This document shows, piece after piece, positions 32,740 to 41,434 of a stretch of DNA of 64,000 nt. The translations under genes and the position numbers were made by a program. The notes under the pieces are model-generated. The model searched no databases, was not told the DNA's origin, and worked only from the letters and a program-made list of their open reading frames with translations. Origin of the DNA: Rhodoferax sp. (GTDB taxonomy: Bacteria; Pseudomonadota; Gammaproteobacteria; Burkholderiales; Burkholderiaceae_C). The number at the start of each line of letters is the position of its first letter. Positions within the stretch are counted from its first letter, which is position 1. Location of the stretch: contig NZ_JABBPD010000004.1 of the NCBI RefSeq assembly GCF_012927445.1, positions 593,039 through 657,038 on the forward strand, given 5' to 3'.

Positions 32740-33412
32740 AAAGAATTGCGATCAGCGCACTCAGTGCAAACCATTGAAAAGCATAACCATAGTGAGTGGC
32801 CACGCCGGTGGCTACTTGCGGCCATTCCCGCAGCAAACCTTCACTCGCGGCACCCATCTGTTGCACCGATACCGGCAGCAGCGGCACCCCCAACTCGGCA
32901 CTGAAACGGGTCATATCGAGATTTTGCCGGATACGGCCCATCTCCGGGCCGCCAAGCTCGTATAACTTGGACGGTGGCGGGACAATGCGGCCCTGAATTT
33001 CGACCACTCCCGACGGCGTGTCAATCCTGGGCAGACTGGTGCGATCGATGAAATTTCGGGCCACCCAGCCGCGCTGCACCAGCACCACGGCAGGACTGCC
33101 TTCCAGCTGCAGCGGCGTCACCACATACAAGCCCGGCTTGCTGTTCATTTGGCGGTTGTCCAGAAATACCGTGTGCGCTGCCAGCCAGTGCCCCCGCAGC
33201 GTCACCCGGCGCTGCAACTCAGCCGCCTGACCAGCCCGCAAGATCAATGCGGATCCGTCCAGTGGGGACAAGGTGGCTTGTGCGCCGATACTGGCCTGCA
33301 AGGCTTCTTTCTGGGCCGCACGCGACAACTGCCAGCGCCCCAATGCCAATGTGGAAGCCACCGCCAGCACGGTGCCCAAGGTGATCAGCCAGAACTTCCA
33401 GCGCAAACTCAC
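32690..33412 (-). CDS. surf1: SURF1-family cytochrome oxidase assembly protein
   Basis: 240 residues, with the two-membrane-segment SURF1 plan: N-terminal segment (about 7-25), periplasmic domain, C-terminal segment (about 211-231). Family motifs GRWQLSRAAQKEAL, LRGHWLAAHTVFLDNRQMNSKPGLYVVTPL, VLVQRGWV and the C-terminal HYGYAFQWFALS are all visible. SURF1 proteins deliver haem a to subunit I. Start GTG at 33412. It is divergent from the twin-TM gene, only 15 bp between starts, so promoter elements must lie within the coding regions. Confidence 0.94.
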   Translation of the reverse strand: MSLRWKFWLITLGTVLAVASTLALGRWQLSRAAQKEALQASIGAQATLSPLDGSALILRAGQAAELQRRVTLRGHWLAAHTVFLDNRQMNSKPGLYVVTPLQLEGSPAVVLVQRGWVARNFIDRTSLPRIDTPSGVVEIQGRIVPPPSKLYELGGPEMGRIRQNLDMTRFSAELGVPLLPVSVQQMGAASEGLLREWPQVATGVATHYGYAFQWFALSALIAILYVWFQIVRRFFSFRRA

Positions 33413-33427
33413 GAGATAATCCAGTCC

Positions 33428-33649
33428 ATGAAATACTTAGTCATTCTTGCATTTGTCGGCATCATCGGCAGTCTAGGCACCGCGCTGTTTTTCATGATGA
33501 AGAGCAATGCCAAAGGAAAATCCAGAAGCCAAAAAATGGCGCTGGCACTGGCCCTGCGGGTGGGCATTTCAATTCTGCTTTTTGCCAGCATCCTGGTGGC
33601 CTGGAAACTGGGCTACATCCACCCGACCGGTATTGCATCCGGACAGTAA
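33428..33649 (+). CDS. DUF2909-type twin transmembrane protein
   Basis: 73 residues with two membrane segments (about 2-21 and 42-64) joined by a basic loop (KSNAKGKSRSQKMA). This is the DUF2909 pattern, a small protein recurrently located in oxidase clusters of proteobacteria. Its start lies 15 bp from the divergent surf1 start and it ends at a strong bidirectional terminator shared with subunit III. Role in oxidase assembly is suggested by position only. Confidence 0.8.
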   Translation: MKYLVILAFVGIIGSLGTALFFMMKSNAKGKSRSQKMALALALRVGISILLFASILVAWKLGYIHPTGIASGQ

Positions 33650-33671
33650 GCAAAACGCCCCAACAACAATC

Positions 33672-33699
33672 AAAAAGGCACCGCGCAGGGTGCCTTTTT
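33672..33699. terminator. Bidirectional rho-independent terminator
   Basis: AAAAAGGCACC (33672-33682), six-base loop, GGTGCCTTTTT (33689-33699). It serves the DUF2909 gene on plus and the subunit III gene on minus. Confidence 0.92.
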
Positions 33700-33716
33700 C
33701 AGGTCAGTGCCGCAGA

Positions 33717-34598
33717 CTACAGCCAATAGACCAGCACGTAAAGTCCAAGCCACACCACGTCAACAAAGTGCCAGTACCAGGCGGCGCCTTCAAAGCCGAA
33801 ATGACGCTCAGCGGTAAAGTGACCTTTTTGCAGTCGCAAGGTAATGAACAGCAGCATCAACATGCCCACGAACACGTGGAAGCCATGGAAACCGGTCAGC
33901 ATGTAAAAGGTTGAGCCATACACGCCCGATGTCAGCTTCAGATTGAGCTCATGGTAGGCGTGAAAGTATTCATAACCCTGCACAAACAGGAACACGATAC
34001 CCAACAGAACCGTCATCCACATGAAGCCAATCGTCTTCGTCCGGTTGCCCGCAATCAACGCGTGATGCGCAATGGTCAGGGTCACACCGGAGCTCAACAG
34101 CAAGGCGGTATTGATGGTGGGCAACCAGAACGGCGTCATGGTCAAGAAGGGTTCCACGATGCCGGCGGGCGAGCCGGTCACGCCAGCCGCCAGGCTGGGC
34201 CAAACGGCCTTGAAATCAGGCCAGAGCAAGGCATTTTCCACACTGCCCAGCGCCGGGATGGAATGGCCGCGGGCCCACCACAAGGCCGTGAAAAACGCGC
34301 CGAAGAACATCACTTCCGAGAAGATGAACCAGCTCATGCTCCAGCGGAAGGACAAGTCGACCTTGTGGCCGTACTGGCCGCCTTCGCTCTCACGAACCGC
34401 CTCACTGAACCACTGAAACAGCACGCCCAGAAACCACACCATGCCGAAGGCCAGCGAATACTTGCCCCAGTCAGCGCCGTTAACCCATTGACTTGCGCCA
34501 AGGATCACAAAAAACAGTCCCAAGGCCGCCATCGCCGGATGCCGTGACGGGCTGGGTACAAAGTAGTACGGGGTTACGCCGCTTGTTGTTGAACTCAT
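33717..34598 (-). CDS. ctaE: Cytochrome c oxidase subunit III
   Basis: 293 residues with seven membrane segments. Conserved features are YYFVPSPSRHPAMAALGLFF, WFSEAVRESEGGQYGHKVDLSFRWSMSWFIFSEVMFFGAFF (with the lipid- and Glu-bearing region), and the closing GFHGFHVFVGMLML and WYWHFVDVVWLGLYVLVYWL. I use the ATG at 34598, with GGAG before it, rather than 34628. It is the last gene of the ctaC-ctaD-ctaG operon and ends at a terminator. Confidence 0.97.
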   Translation of the reverse strand: MSSTTSGVTPYYFVPSPSRHPAMAALGLFFVILGASQWVNGADWGKYSLAFGMVWFLGVLFQWFSEAVRESEGGQYGHKVDLSFRWSMSWFIFSEVMFFGAFFTALWWARGHSIPALGSVENALLWPDFKAVWPSLAAGVTGSPAGIVEPFLTMTPFWLPTINTALLLSSGVTLTIAHHALIAGNRTKTIGFMWMTVLLGIVFLFVQGYEYFHAYHELNLKLTSGVYGSTFYMLTGFHGFHVFVGMLMLLFITLRLQKGHFTAERHFGFEGAAWYWHFVDVVWLGLYVLVYWL

Positions 34599-34653
34599 TT
34601 CAGCTCCATTCCTTCCGGTTCTCTTCACTATTTTTCAGGTGCAGGGCGGTGCC

Positions 34654-34875
34654 TTATTTGGCAACCACCCAATTCACCAACACTATCAAACCAACTACAA
34701 AAATGACAGCCCCGGCAATCCCCACCAGAATGATGTGAAACGGGTTAACGCGGGCCATGTCTTCCTGCGATTCGCTACTTTTTCGAATTCCAAAAAACGA
34801 CCAGCTCACCAACTTGATGCTGCGCCAGAAGGACGTGGTGGGTACCGCATCTTTGTTCTTGCCGCTCTCGCTCAT
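34654..34875 (-). CDS. DUF2970 family membrane protein
   Basis: 73 residues. A polar N-terminus is followed by FWRSIKLVSWSFFGIRKSSESQEDMARVNPFHIILVGI, the core of the DUF2970 family, and one C-terminal membrane segment (about 46-70). It overlaps ctaG as ATGA and precedes subunit III. It is found in the same place in related oxidase operons, and a minor assembly or structural role is likely but not shown. Confidence 0.85.
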   Translation of the reverse strand: MSESGKNKDAVPTTSFWRSIKLVSWSFFGIRKSSESQEDMARVNPFHIILVGIAGAVIFVVGLIVLVNWVVAK

Positions 34876-35471
34876 GAGCCTGCTCCGATCAGTCCATGCG
34901 CACCGGCGTCAGCCACGGGTGCGGCAGGTGTTTTGCCACCCACTTCAAAGAACGTGTAGGACAGGGTGATCGTCTTCACGTCCTTGGACAGCTTGGGATC
35001 AATCACAAAAACCACCGGCCAGGACTTCTTTTCACCCGGCTCCAGCGTGTACTGGTTAAAACAAAAACACTCCAGCTTGTTGAAGTGGGCACCGGCCTGC
35101 TGCGGCGCATAGCTCGGGATCGCCTGCGCCGACATGCGCCGGTTCTGCACATTCTGAAACTCGTACATCACCGTCGCCAACTCGCCCGGATGAACCTGCA
35201 GCGAACGCTTCGCCGGCTTGAACTCCCAGGGACCGCGGGCGTTGGCATCAAACTCCACCGTGATGGTGCGACTGGTGTCCACCTGGGTATTGGCGGGCAT
35301 GTCCGGCGTGGCGCCGGGAATATTCCGGTCACCCAGGGCCAGAATATTGATGCCTGTCAGCTCACAAATAGACTTGTAAATCGGCACCAGCGCGTAACCG
35401 AAGGCAAACATACCAGCCGCGACAACGACCAGTTTGCGGACCATCCGAAAATTTTCGCGCTTCAGCGTCAT
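34872..35471 (-). CDS. ctaG: Cytochrome c oxidase assembly protein CtaG/Cox11
   Basis: 199 residues. One N-terminal membrane anchor (about 10-28) and a periplasmic immunoglobulin-like domain carrying the copper motif CFCF (LECFCFNQYTLEPGE). Delivers copper to the CuB site of subunit I. The C-terminus ends KTITLSYTFFEVG plus a short tail. It overlaps the DUF2970 gene by four bases and starts four bases after the small assembly protein. Complete and typical. Confidence 0.96.
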   Translation of the reverse strand: MTLKRENFRMVRKLVVVAAGMFAFGYALVPIYKSICELTGINILALGDRNIPGATPDMPANTQVDTSRTITVEFDANARGPWEFKPAKRSLQVHPGELATVMYEFQNVQNRRMSAQAIPSYAPQQAGAHFNKLECFCFNQYTLEPGEKKSWPVVFVIDPKLSKDVKTITLSYTFFEVGGKTPAAPVADAGAHGLIGAGS

Positions 35472-35474
35472 GAC

Positions 35475-35585
35475 CTAGTGGCTTTCCAGGTACATCTTGG
35501 CAAAAAAACCGACGAAGAACACCACGGCCACCGAGGCCAGGATCAGTCCGGTTTTCAAATTGGCTTTCTTTTGTTCTGGGGTCAT
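35475..35585 (-). CDS. Cytochrome oxidase small assembly protein
   Basis: A 36-residue ORF beginning MTPEQKKANLKTG, then one membrane segment (LILASVAVVFFVGFFAKMYL) and ending ESH. It lies between ctaD (17 bp) and ctaG (3 bp) on the same strand. Proteins of exactly this size and plan, annotated as cytochrome oxidase small assembly protein, occupy this place in betaproteobacterial operons. It is easily missed because of its length. Confidence 0.82.
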   Translation of the reverse strand: MTPEQKKANLKTGLILASVAVVFFVGFFAKMYLESH

Positions 35586-35602
35586 GATCTAGGCGCCCAG
35601 TC

Positions 35603-37225
35603 TTAAGCGATGATTTTGGTCGCGGTCACGTCCAGCTTGGGCGGCGTCTCAAAGGTATGGAAAGGTGCGGGGGAAGGAATCTCCCACTCCAGGCCTTCAG
35701 AACCTTCCCATGGCTTTTGCGGTGCTTTTTCGCCTTTGCCGCGCATCGTGGGCAACACGATGAAGAGGAAGAAGTAAACCTGGGCAAAACCAAAGAAGAA
35801 GGCGCCTACCGATGCGATGGCATTGAAGTCGGCAAACTGCATCGGGTAATCGGCATAGCGGCGTGGCATACCGGCCAAGCCCAAAAAGTGCATCGGGAAG
35901 AAGGTCACGTTGAACGAAATCAGCGACCACCAGAAATGGATCTTGCCGCGTGTTTCGTTGTACATCACACCGGTCCACTTCGGGCTCCAGTAGTAATAGC
36001 CGGCAAACAAGGCATACAGCGATCCGGCCACCAGCACATAGTGGAAGTGCGCGACCACGTAGTAGGTGTCGTGAATCTGGATGTCAATCGGTGCCATGGC
36101 CAGAATCAGGCCGGTGAAGCCGCCCAAGGTGAACACAAAGATAAAACCGACCGCGAACAACATCGGCGTCTCGAACGTCATGGAGCCCTGCCACATGGTG
36201 GCCACCCAGTTGAAGATTTTCACGGCGGTCGGCACGGCAATCAGCATCGTGGCGTACATGAAAAACAACTGGCCAGTCACGGGCATGCCGGACGTGAACA
36301 TGTGGTGCGCCCACACGATGAACGACAGAATGGCAATACTGGAAGTGGCATACACCATGGAGGCGTAACCGAACAAGCGTTTACGGGCGAAGGCCGGCAC
36401 GATCTGGCTGATGATGCCGAAGGCCGGCAAAATCATGATGTAGACCTCAGGGTGACCGAAGAACCAGAAAATGTGCTGGTACATCACCGGGTCACCGCCA
36501 CCTGCGGGGTTGAAGAAGCTGGTGCCGAAATGGCGATCGGTCAAGGTCATGGTGATGGCACCGGCCAGCACTGGCATCACTGCAATCAGCAGGTAAGCCG
36601 TGATCAGCCAAGTCCAGCAGAACATCGGCATTTTCATCAAGGTCATGCCGGGTGCGCGCATGTTCAGGATGGTGACGATGATATTGATCGAACCCATGAT
36701 GCTGGAGGCGCCCAAAATGTGCAGCGCAAAAATACCGGTGTCCATGGAGGGACCCATTTGCAGCGTGAGCGGCGCATACAGCGTCCAGCCCGCAGCAGGG
36801 GCACCACCCGGCATGAAGAAGGAAGTGGCAAGCAACAGGCCGGCCGGAATCATCAGCCAGAAGCTGAAGTTATTCATGCGCGCAAAGGCCATGTCGGAGG
36901 CGCCGATTTGCAGCGGAATCATCCAGTTGGCAAAGCCGACAAAGGCCGGCATGATGGCGCCGAACACCATGATGAGTCCGTGCATCGTGGTGAGCTGATT
37001 GAACAATTCGGGGTTGATGAACTGCAAGCCCGGCTGAAACAGCTCAGCACGAATGATCAGGGCCAAGATGCCGCCAATCATCAACATGGTGAAGCTGAAC
37101 AACAAATACAAAGTCCCAATGTCTTTGTGATTGGTCGCAAACACCCAGCGACGCCAGCCGGCCGGCGCATGGCCGTGGTGATCGTCATGAACGGGGTGGG
37201 CGGGGTGGTCTAGAACGGCACTCAT
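35603..37225 (-). CDS. ctaD: Cytochrome c oxidase subunit I
   Basis: 540 residues, twelve membrane segments. Haem a and CuB ligands are visible: [15 protein letters not shown] (haem a His), [17 protein letters not shown] (CuB His and the cross-linked Tyr), [11 protein letters not shown] (two CuB His) and VAHFHYVL (haem a3 and haem a His). The D-channel segment with NNFSFW and the K-channel region are present, so it is an A-type oxidase. Second gene of the operon, 42 bp after ctaC. Confidence 0.98.
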   Translation of the reverse strand: MSAVLDHPAHPVHDDHHGHAPAGWRRWVFATNHKDIGTLYLLFSFTMLMIGGILALIIRAELFQPGLQFINPELFNQLTTMHGLIMVFGAIMPAFVGFANWMIPLQIGASDMAFARMNNFSFWLMIPAGLLLATSFFMPGGAPAAGWTLYAPLTLQMGPSMDTGIFALHILGASSIMGSINIIVTILNMRAPGMTLMKMPMFCWTWLITAYLLIAVMPVLAGAITMTLTDRHFGTSFFNPAGGGDPVMYQHIFWFFGHPEVYIMILPAFGIISQIVPAFARKRLFGYASMVYATSSIAILSFIVWAHHMFTSGMPVTGQLFFMYATMLIAVPTAVKIFNWVATMWQGSMTFETPMLFAVGFIFVFTLGGFTGLILAMAPIDIQIHDTYYVVAHFHYVLVAGSLYALFAGYYYWSPKWTGVMYNETRGKIHFWWSLISFNVTFFPMHFLGLAGMPRRYADYPMQFADFNAIASVGAFFFGFAQVYFFLFIVLPTMRGKGEKAPQKPWEGSEGLEWEIPSPAPFHTFETPPKLDVTATKIIA

Positions 37226-37267
37226 TCAGATTTCCTTAACTATTCTTGTATTCGAGCTACGGGTCGC

Positions 37268-38455
37268 TTACTTGCGTGCCGCAGTGACGTCAGCCGGCTG
37301 AACCAGTTGCCCCGTCTTGTTGGACCAGTTGTTTTTGGTGTAAGTCATGACCGCGGCGATGTCCGTGTCACTGAGTTGCTTCCAGGCCGGCATGCCCAGA
37401 TTGACTCGACCATTCAGCAGCACCGCCAGCTGCACACCCTTGTCCGCATCCAGCACCACGGCTGAGCCATCCAGCGGCTTGATGGGGCCGGCACCTTTGC
37501 CATTGGCCTGGTGGCAGGCCACACAGTTGGCGGCATACACTTTGGCGCCACGCTGGGTGATCTCTTCGGCCGTCCAGACCTTGGTCGGATCGTCCAATTT
37601 AGCAGCCAGCTTGACCTTCTCGGCTCCCACCCATTTGGAGTAGTCCTCGGCAGATACCACTTTCACGTGAATCGGCATGTAGGAGTGCTCTTTGCCGCAG
37701 AGCTGGGCGCATTGACCATAAAAATCGCCAATTTGCTCAGCCCGGAACCAGGTATCGCGCACAAAGCCCGGAATCGCTGCCTGCTGAACGCCGAAGGCTG
37801 GCACCATCCAGGCATGAATCACGTCATTGGCCGTGGTGATGATGCGGATTTTTTTATTGACCGGCACCACCAGTGGATGGTCCACCTTCAGCAGGTAATC
37901 GTTCACCACCTCGCCCGCCTTGGGGCCACCGTTATCGGACATGGCGCGCTGCGCGCTGTCCAGCGCCGAGATGAAGCCAATGCCCTCGCCTTCGCCCTTG
38001 AGATAGTCGTAACCCCATTTCCATTGCATGCCGGTCGCCTTGATGGTGAGGTCTGCGCTGGTGGTGTCTTTCATCGCCACCACCACTTTGGTGGCAGGTA
38101 GCGCCATCAAAATCACAATGACAAAAGGAACAATGGTCCAGATGATTTCCACCGTCACCGACTCATGGAAATTGGCCGGCTTGTGCCCCACCGACTTGCG
38201 GTGCTTCCAGATGGAATAAAACATGACCGCAAAGACGGCAATGAACACCACGGTACAAATAATCAGCATGAACCAGTGCAGCCAAGCCTGGTCTTCAGCA
38301 ACCTTGGTCACCGCCGGGTGCAAATTGAGCTGGTTAACCGCCGGTCCACCGGGCAAATCACTGACGGCATGCGCTGCGGTGAAAGCTGCGGTACCTGCCC
38401 AGGCGCTTGCGGCCTGCAGCGTGCCAGTCAATTTATTGAAAATGCTTTTCATCAT
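37268..38455 (-). CDS. ctaC: Cytochrome c oxidase subunit II with fused cytochrome c domain (caa3-type)
   Basis: About 395 residues. After an N-terminal signal-like segment come two membrane helices (about 63-85 and 106-126), the cupredoxin domain with the CuA site CAQLCGKEHSYMPIH and its upstream His (VIHAWMVPAFG), then a C-terminal cytochrome c domain with CVACH and the distal Met in LGMPAW. Fusion of cytochrome c makes the enzyme caa3-like. Either ATG at 38455 or 38452 could start it; a GTG at 38461 is less likely. First gene of the oxidase operon. Confidence 0.96.
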   Translation of the reverse strand: MMKSIFNKLTGTLQAASAWAGTAAFTAAHAVSDLPGGPAVNQLNLHPAVTKVAEDQAWLHWFMLIICTVVFIAVFAVMFYSIWKHRKSVGHKPANFHESVTVEIIWTIVPFVIVILMALPATKVVVAMKDTTSADLTIKATGMQWKWGYDYLKGEGEGIGFISALDSAQRAMSDNGGPKAGEVVNDYLLKVDHPLVVPVNKKIRIITTANDVIHAWMVPAFGVQQAAIPGFVRDTWFRAEQIGDFYGQCAQLCGKEHSYMPIHVKVVSAEDYSKWVGAEKVKLAAKLDDPTKVWTAEEITQRGAKVYAANCVACHQANGKGAGPIKPLDGSAVVLDADKGVQLAVLLNGRVNLGMPAWKQLSDTDIAAVMTYTKNNWSNKTGQLVQPADVTAARK

Positions 38456-38774
38456 GTTCACTTGTTCTTTGCCTCAAATTAACTCAATCTGATCCTGCAC
38501 GCGATGCATTTTTTGTTCGCCTAAAAGGCAAATTTGCGCAGGCTCCACCGCATCCGGGCCATCCAACAAACCACCGGCGACCAGCACCGGCAATTCAGCC
38601 CAAGCAAACGACAGAACCAGCACCCCGTGCTAACCCTCGTAGACAAAACTCACAGTGAGAAGTACAACTAGCCCCACTGAGCCCGTGATCCAGGCAACCG
38701 AATTTTCGAGATTGTAGCCCAGGCTTCTTCACTGCCAATTTGCCTGTCAAGCCTTTTTATCAAGGATTTCCGGA
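38456..38774 (-). promoter_or_regulatory. Upstream region of the oxidase operon with candidate promoter
   Basis: No gene is seen in these ~319 bases. On the minus strand there is a -35 TTGGCA (38738-38733), a 16-bp spacer and a -10 TACAAT (38716-38711), which would give a leader of roughly 250 bases before ctaC. A TTGACA just upstream has no matching -10. Confidence 0.5.
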
Positions 38775-39647
38775 TTAACTTTTGCGCTGGCTCAATGTTT
38801 CACGCATTTGTTCAAGTGAAAGCACCGTTTCAGGGCGCATGTCGAGGCGAGGCTTCGGCTTGAAGGCGTGACCATAGATAACTTCGAAAGTCAGATGCAG
38901 GGGGATGCCGCTCAGCGCCTGATGCAATTGATCGCGCCATTGCCGTCCGCGCAGACCGGCAAAACGTTGCGGCTGCAAATTGCGACCCAAGCCGCGCAAC
39001 TCTTCCAGCAGCCGCTGCGGAGTCTCAAAAGTCAGGGTGATGCGCTCCATGTCCATCACAGGCTCGGCAAAACCGGCCCCCGCCAACATGTCGCCCCAAT
39101 CGTGCATGTCGGTGAACTCATGCGAGGGTGCCGGCCAGCCCAAGGCTTGGTACAGCCCGCGCAACTCTTTCAAGGTATCGGGGCCCAGACAGGAAAACAT
39201 GACAAAACCATCCACCGCCAGGGCGCGATGCCACTGCGCTATCAAGGCTTGGGGATCAGCCGCCATGTGCAGGGCCATGTTGGCCCACAGCATTTGAACG
39301 GCGCCATTGGCAGGCGTTTCAAAACGCGTCGGCTTAGCCGTCCAGCGGGCGGGATTCCACCAGGATGTGGTTATCGTTTTGGCGGCGTACGCGGCGCGGG
39401 CCGCCTGGGTTTCCGTGACAAAACAGCCGGCGTCGGGATAACGGCGGGACAACAGCCCATGCGCCTGCAGGCCGCCGCGCACCGGCTCCCAATGCGCCCA
39501 GTTCTTGGGTTGCAGTTTGATCCACTCAAGCCGCTCCTCCATGCGCCGGGCCACCTCCTCATGCAGCCAGGGAGACGGACCTGCTGGCATTTTTTGCCAG
39601 CGCTGGGCGGCTTGGGGGTCGATGGTGGGGGGGCGCTGAGTGGACAT
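38775..39647 (-). CDS. BioC-like SAM-dependent methyltransferase
   Basis: 290 residues. The N-terminus (ARRMEERLEWIKLQPKNWAHWEP) and the central MLWANMALHMAADPQALIAQWHRALAVDGFVMFSCLGPDTLKELRGLY match the malonyl-ACP O-methyltransferase (BioC) family, which starts biotin synthesis. Motif I is weak here (GLLSRRYPDAGCFVTE), where BioC usually has an exposed GxGTG, so function as an active BioC is uncertain. The ATG at 39647 is preferred over one 60 bases upstream. It is divergent from comF with 40 bp between starts. No other biotin genes are near. Confidence 0.75.
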   Translation of the reverse strand: MSTQRPPTIDPQAAQRWQKMPAGPSPWLHEEVARRMEERLEWIKLQPKNWAHWEPVRGGLQAHGLLSRRYPDAGCFVTETQAARAAYAAKTITTSWWNPARWTAKPTRFETPANGAVQMLWANMALHMAADPQALIAQWHRALAVDGFVMFSCLGPDTLKELRGLYQALGWPAPSHEFTDMHDWGDMLAGAGFAEPVMDMERITLTFETPQRLLEELRGLGRNLQPQRFAGLRGRQWRDQLHQALSGIPLHLTFEVIYGHAFKPKPRLDMRPETVLSLEQMRETLSQRKS

Positions 39648-39687
39648 GATGTAGGGCGTAAAGTAGTCGCAAGAGTATATTGATTCG

Positions 39688-40383
39688 ATGTTTCTCAAGT
39701 TGATCAAACGGGGGGTTGATGCACTGCCAAGCCAGTGCCTGGTGTGCCATGCCTGGCCGACCGAGTCCGTGTGCGAGGCGTGTGTGAATCAATTCGCCCA
39801 GCCTCAGAGTCGCTGCCAGACCTGTGCGCTGACGGTGCCCGCGGGCATCAGGCACTGCGGCGCCTGCCTCAAAACGGCGCCGCCACTGGACGCCTGCCTG
39901 GCGGCCGTGTCCTATGCTTTTCCGTGGTCGGACTTGATCGTGGGCTACAAGTTTCACAACCATCCGGGGCGGGCCAGTGCCTTTGCCGTCTTGTTGCGCA
40001 GCACGCCGTGGGCGGAGCCGGCACTGGAGGCGGCCGATGTCGTTGTGCCCATGCCGCTGTCCAGCGCCCGATTGCAAACGCGCGGCTTCAACCAGGCGCT
40101 GGTACTGGCCAGGCAGCTCGCACCGGACAAAACCGACAGCCGCCTGCTGCTGCGCATCAAGGACACGCCCGCGCAAAGCTCGCTCAAGCGCGCCGAGCGG
40201 CTGGACAGCGTGAAGGATGCATTTGCCGTGGAGCCTTTGTTGTCAGCCTCGCTCAAAGGGGCACGACTGGTCCTGGTGGACGATGTCATGACCAGCGGCG
40301 CCTCGCTCTTTGCGGCCGCGCGAACGCTGCGGGCGGCGGGCGCGGCGCACATCACGGGCCTGGTGATCGCGCGCACCGAGTAA
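39688..40383 (+). CDS. comF: ComF family protein (amidophosphoribosyltransferase-like)
   Basis: 231 residues. An N-terminal zinc-finger-like region with CLVC, CEAC, CQTC and CGAC pairs is followed by a phosphoribosyltransferase domain with the PRPP motif LVLVDDVMTSGASLFAAARTLR. SARLQTRGFNQALVLAR is the family hallmark. ComF proteins act in DNA uptake/competence or related ssDNA handling. Normal length. It precedes trmL by 26 bp on the same strand. Confidence 0.92.
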   Translation: MFLKLIKRGVDALPSQCLVCHAWPTESVCEACVNQFAQPQSRCQTCALTVPAGIRHCGACLKTAPPLDACLAAVSYAFPWSDLIVGYKFHNHPGRASAFAVLLRSTPWAEPALEAADVVVPMPLSSARLQTRGFNQALVLARQLAPDKTDSRLLLRIKDTPAQSSLKRAERLDSVKDAFAVEPLLSASLKGARLVLVDDVMTSGASLFAAARTLRAAGAAHITGLVIARTE

Positions 40384-40409
40384 TGCCCCCACGCTGCGAC
40401 AATCGGGCC

Positions 40410-40898
40410 ATGTTTCATATCGTCCTTGTCGAACCCGAAATCCCGCCCAACACCGGCAACGTCATCCGTCTGTCGGCCAACACCGGCTGCACCCTGCATC
40501 TGATCGAGCCACTCGGCTTTTCCATGGACGACAAGCACATGCGCCGCGCCGGCCTGGACTACCACGAGTACGCCAAGCTCAAGCGCCATGCCAGCTGGCA
40601 GGCTTTTCTGGACACCGAACAGCCGGCACGGGAGCGCCTGTTCGCCCTGACCACCCGCGGCACACGCAACCCGTATCAGGTGGCGTTCCAGCCCGGCGAC
40701 TGGCTGGTGTTTGGCTCCGAGACCAAGGGCTTGTCCGACGCCGTGCGGCAAACGTTTGCGCCGACCCAAGGCCTGAAGCTGCCGATGATTGAAGGTCAGC
40801 GCAGCCTGAATTTATCCAATGCCGTCGCCGTCACGGTGTTTGAAGCGTGGCGCCAAAACGGGTTTGGATCGACCACAACGACACCCGGAACAATCTAG
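40410..40898 (+). CDS. trmL: tRNA (cytidine/uridine-2'-O-)-methyltransferase TrmL
   Basis: 162 residues, SPOUT (trefoil-knot) fold. Methylates the wobble ribose of tRNA-Leu. Motif 1 is EPEIPPNTGNVIRLSANTGC, motif 2 LVFGSETKGLS and motif 3 LPMIEGQRSLNLSNAVAVTVFEAWRQ, all intact. The last four bases overlap the convergent MaoC gene. A C-terminal extension GFGSTTTTPGTI is not conserved in the family. Confidence 0.96.
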   Translation: MFHIVLVEPEIPPNTGNVIRLSANTGCTLHLIEPLGFSMDDKHMRRAGLDYHEYAKLKRHASWQAFLDTEQPARERLFALTTRGTRNPYQVAFQPGDWLVFGSETKGLSDAVRQTFAPTQGLKLPMIEGQRSLNLSNAVAVTVFEAWRQNGFGSTTTTPGTI

Positions 40899-41350
40899 GG
40901 GTAATGCCGAACCAGTGACTCGGCCACGCACACGGGCTTCGACAGTCCATCGCGCTCGATCGCTACTTGCCACGTCATTTGAACGCCCCCGTTGTCAATC
41001 GGCGCACTGGCGAGCAGCGTCAGGCGGCCGCGCAGCCGGCTGCCGACCGGCACCGGCGCCATGAAGCGCACTTTGTTCAGCCCGTAATTCACCCCCAGGC
41101 GCGCTTCCACAATGTGCAGGGACGACTCCAAAAACTGCGGAATCAACGCCAGCGTCAAAAAGCCGTGCGCGATCGTGCCGCCGAACGGCCCCGCTTTGGC
41201 TTTCTCAACATCGACATGAATCCACTGGTGGTCGCCGGTGGCGTCGGCAAACTGGTTCACCTGCGCCTGCGTGATGGTGAGCCAGTCGCTCAGCGCAATT
41301 TCCTGGCCGACCAGGCCGGCCAGTTCCGCAAGGGTTTGAAAAGTTTTCAT
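40895..41350 (-). CDS. MaoC family hydratase/dehydratase
   Basis: 151 residues, single hot-dog fold. The R-specific enoyl-CoA hydratase motif is seen as INQFADATGDHQWIHVDVEKAKAGPFGGTIAHGFLTLALIP in context (Asp and His of DHQWIHVD are catalytic). Members act on short- or medium-chain enoyl-CoA, often in fatty-acid or PHA metabolism. It overlaps trmL by four bases at the 3' end and is divergent from the KefF-like gene. No specific pathway can be assigned. Confidence 0.9.
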   Translation of the reverse strand: MKTFQTLAELAGLVGQEIALSDWLTITQAQVNQFADATGDHQWIHVDVEKAKAGPFGGTIAHGFLTLALIPQFLESSLHIVEARLGVNYGLNKVRFMAPVPVGSRLRGRLTLLASAPIDNGGVQMTWQVAIERDGLSKPVCVAESLVRHYP

Positions 41351-41434
41351 GACGCCACTGTAGCGACGCGCGTGCCAGCGGCTTGTCCGTTGAGCGACAA
41401 ACCGGCTGCCTGAGACTTGCGCTATCTTCAAGGT

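Noticed and set aside
35657..37213. A 518-codon open frame antisense to ctaD
   Set aside because: His/Gln/Gly-rich shadow of a fully conserved oxidase subunit.
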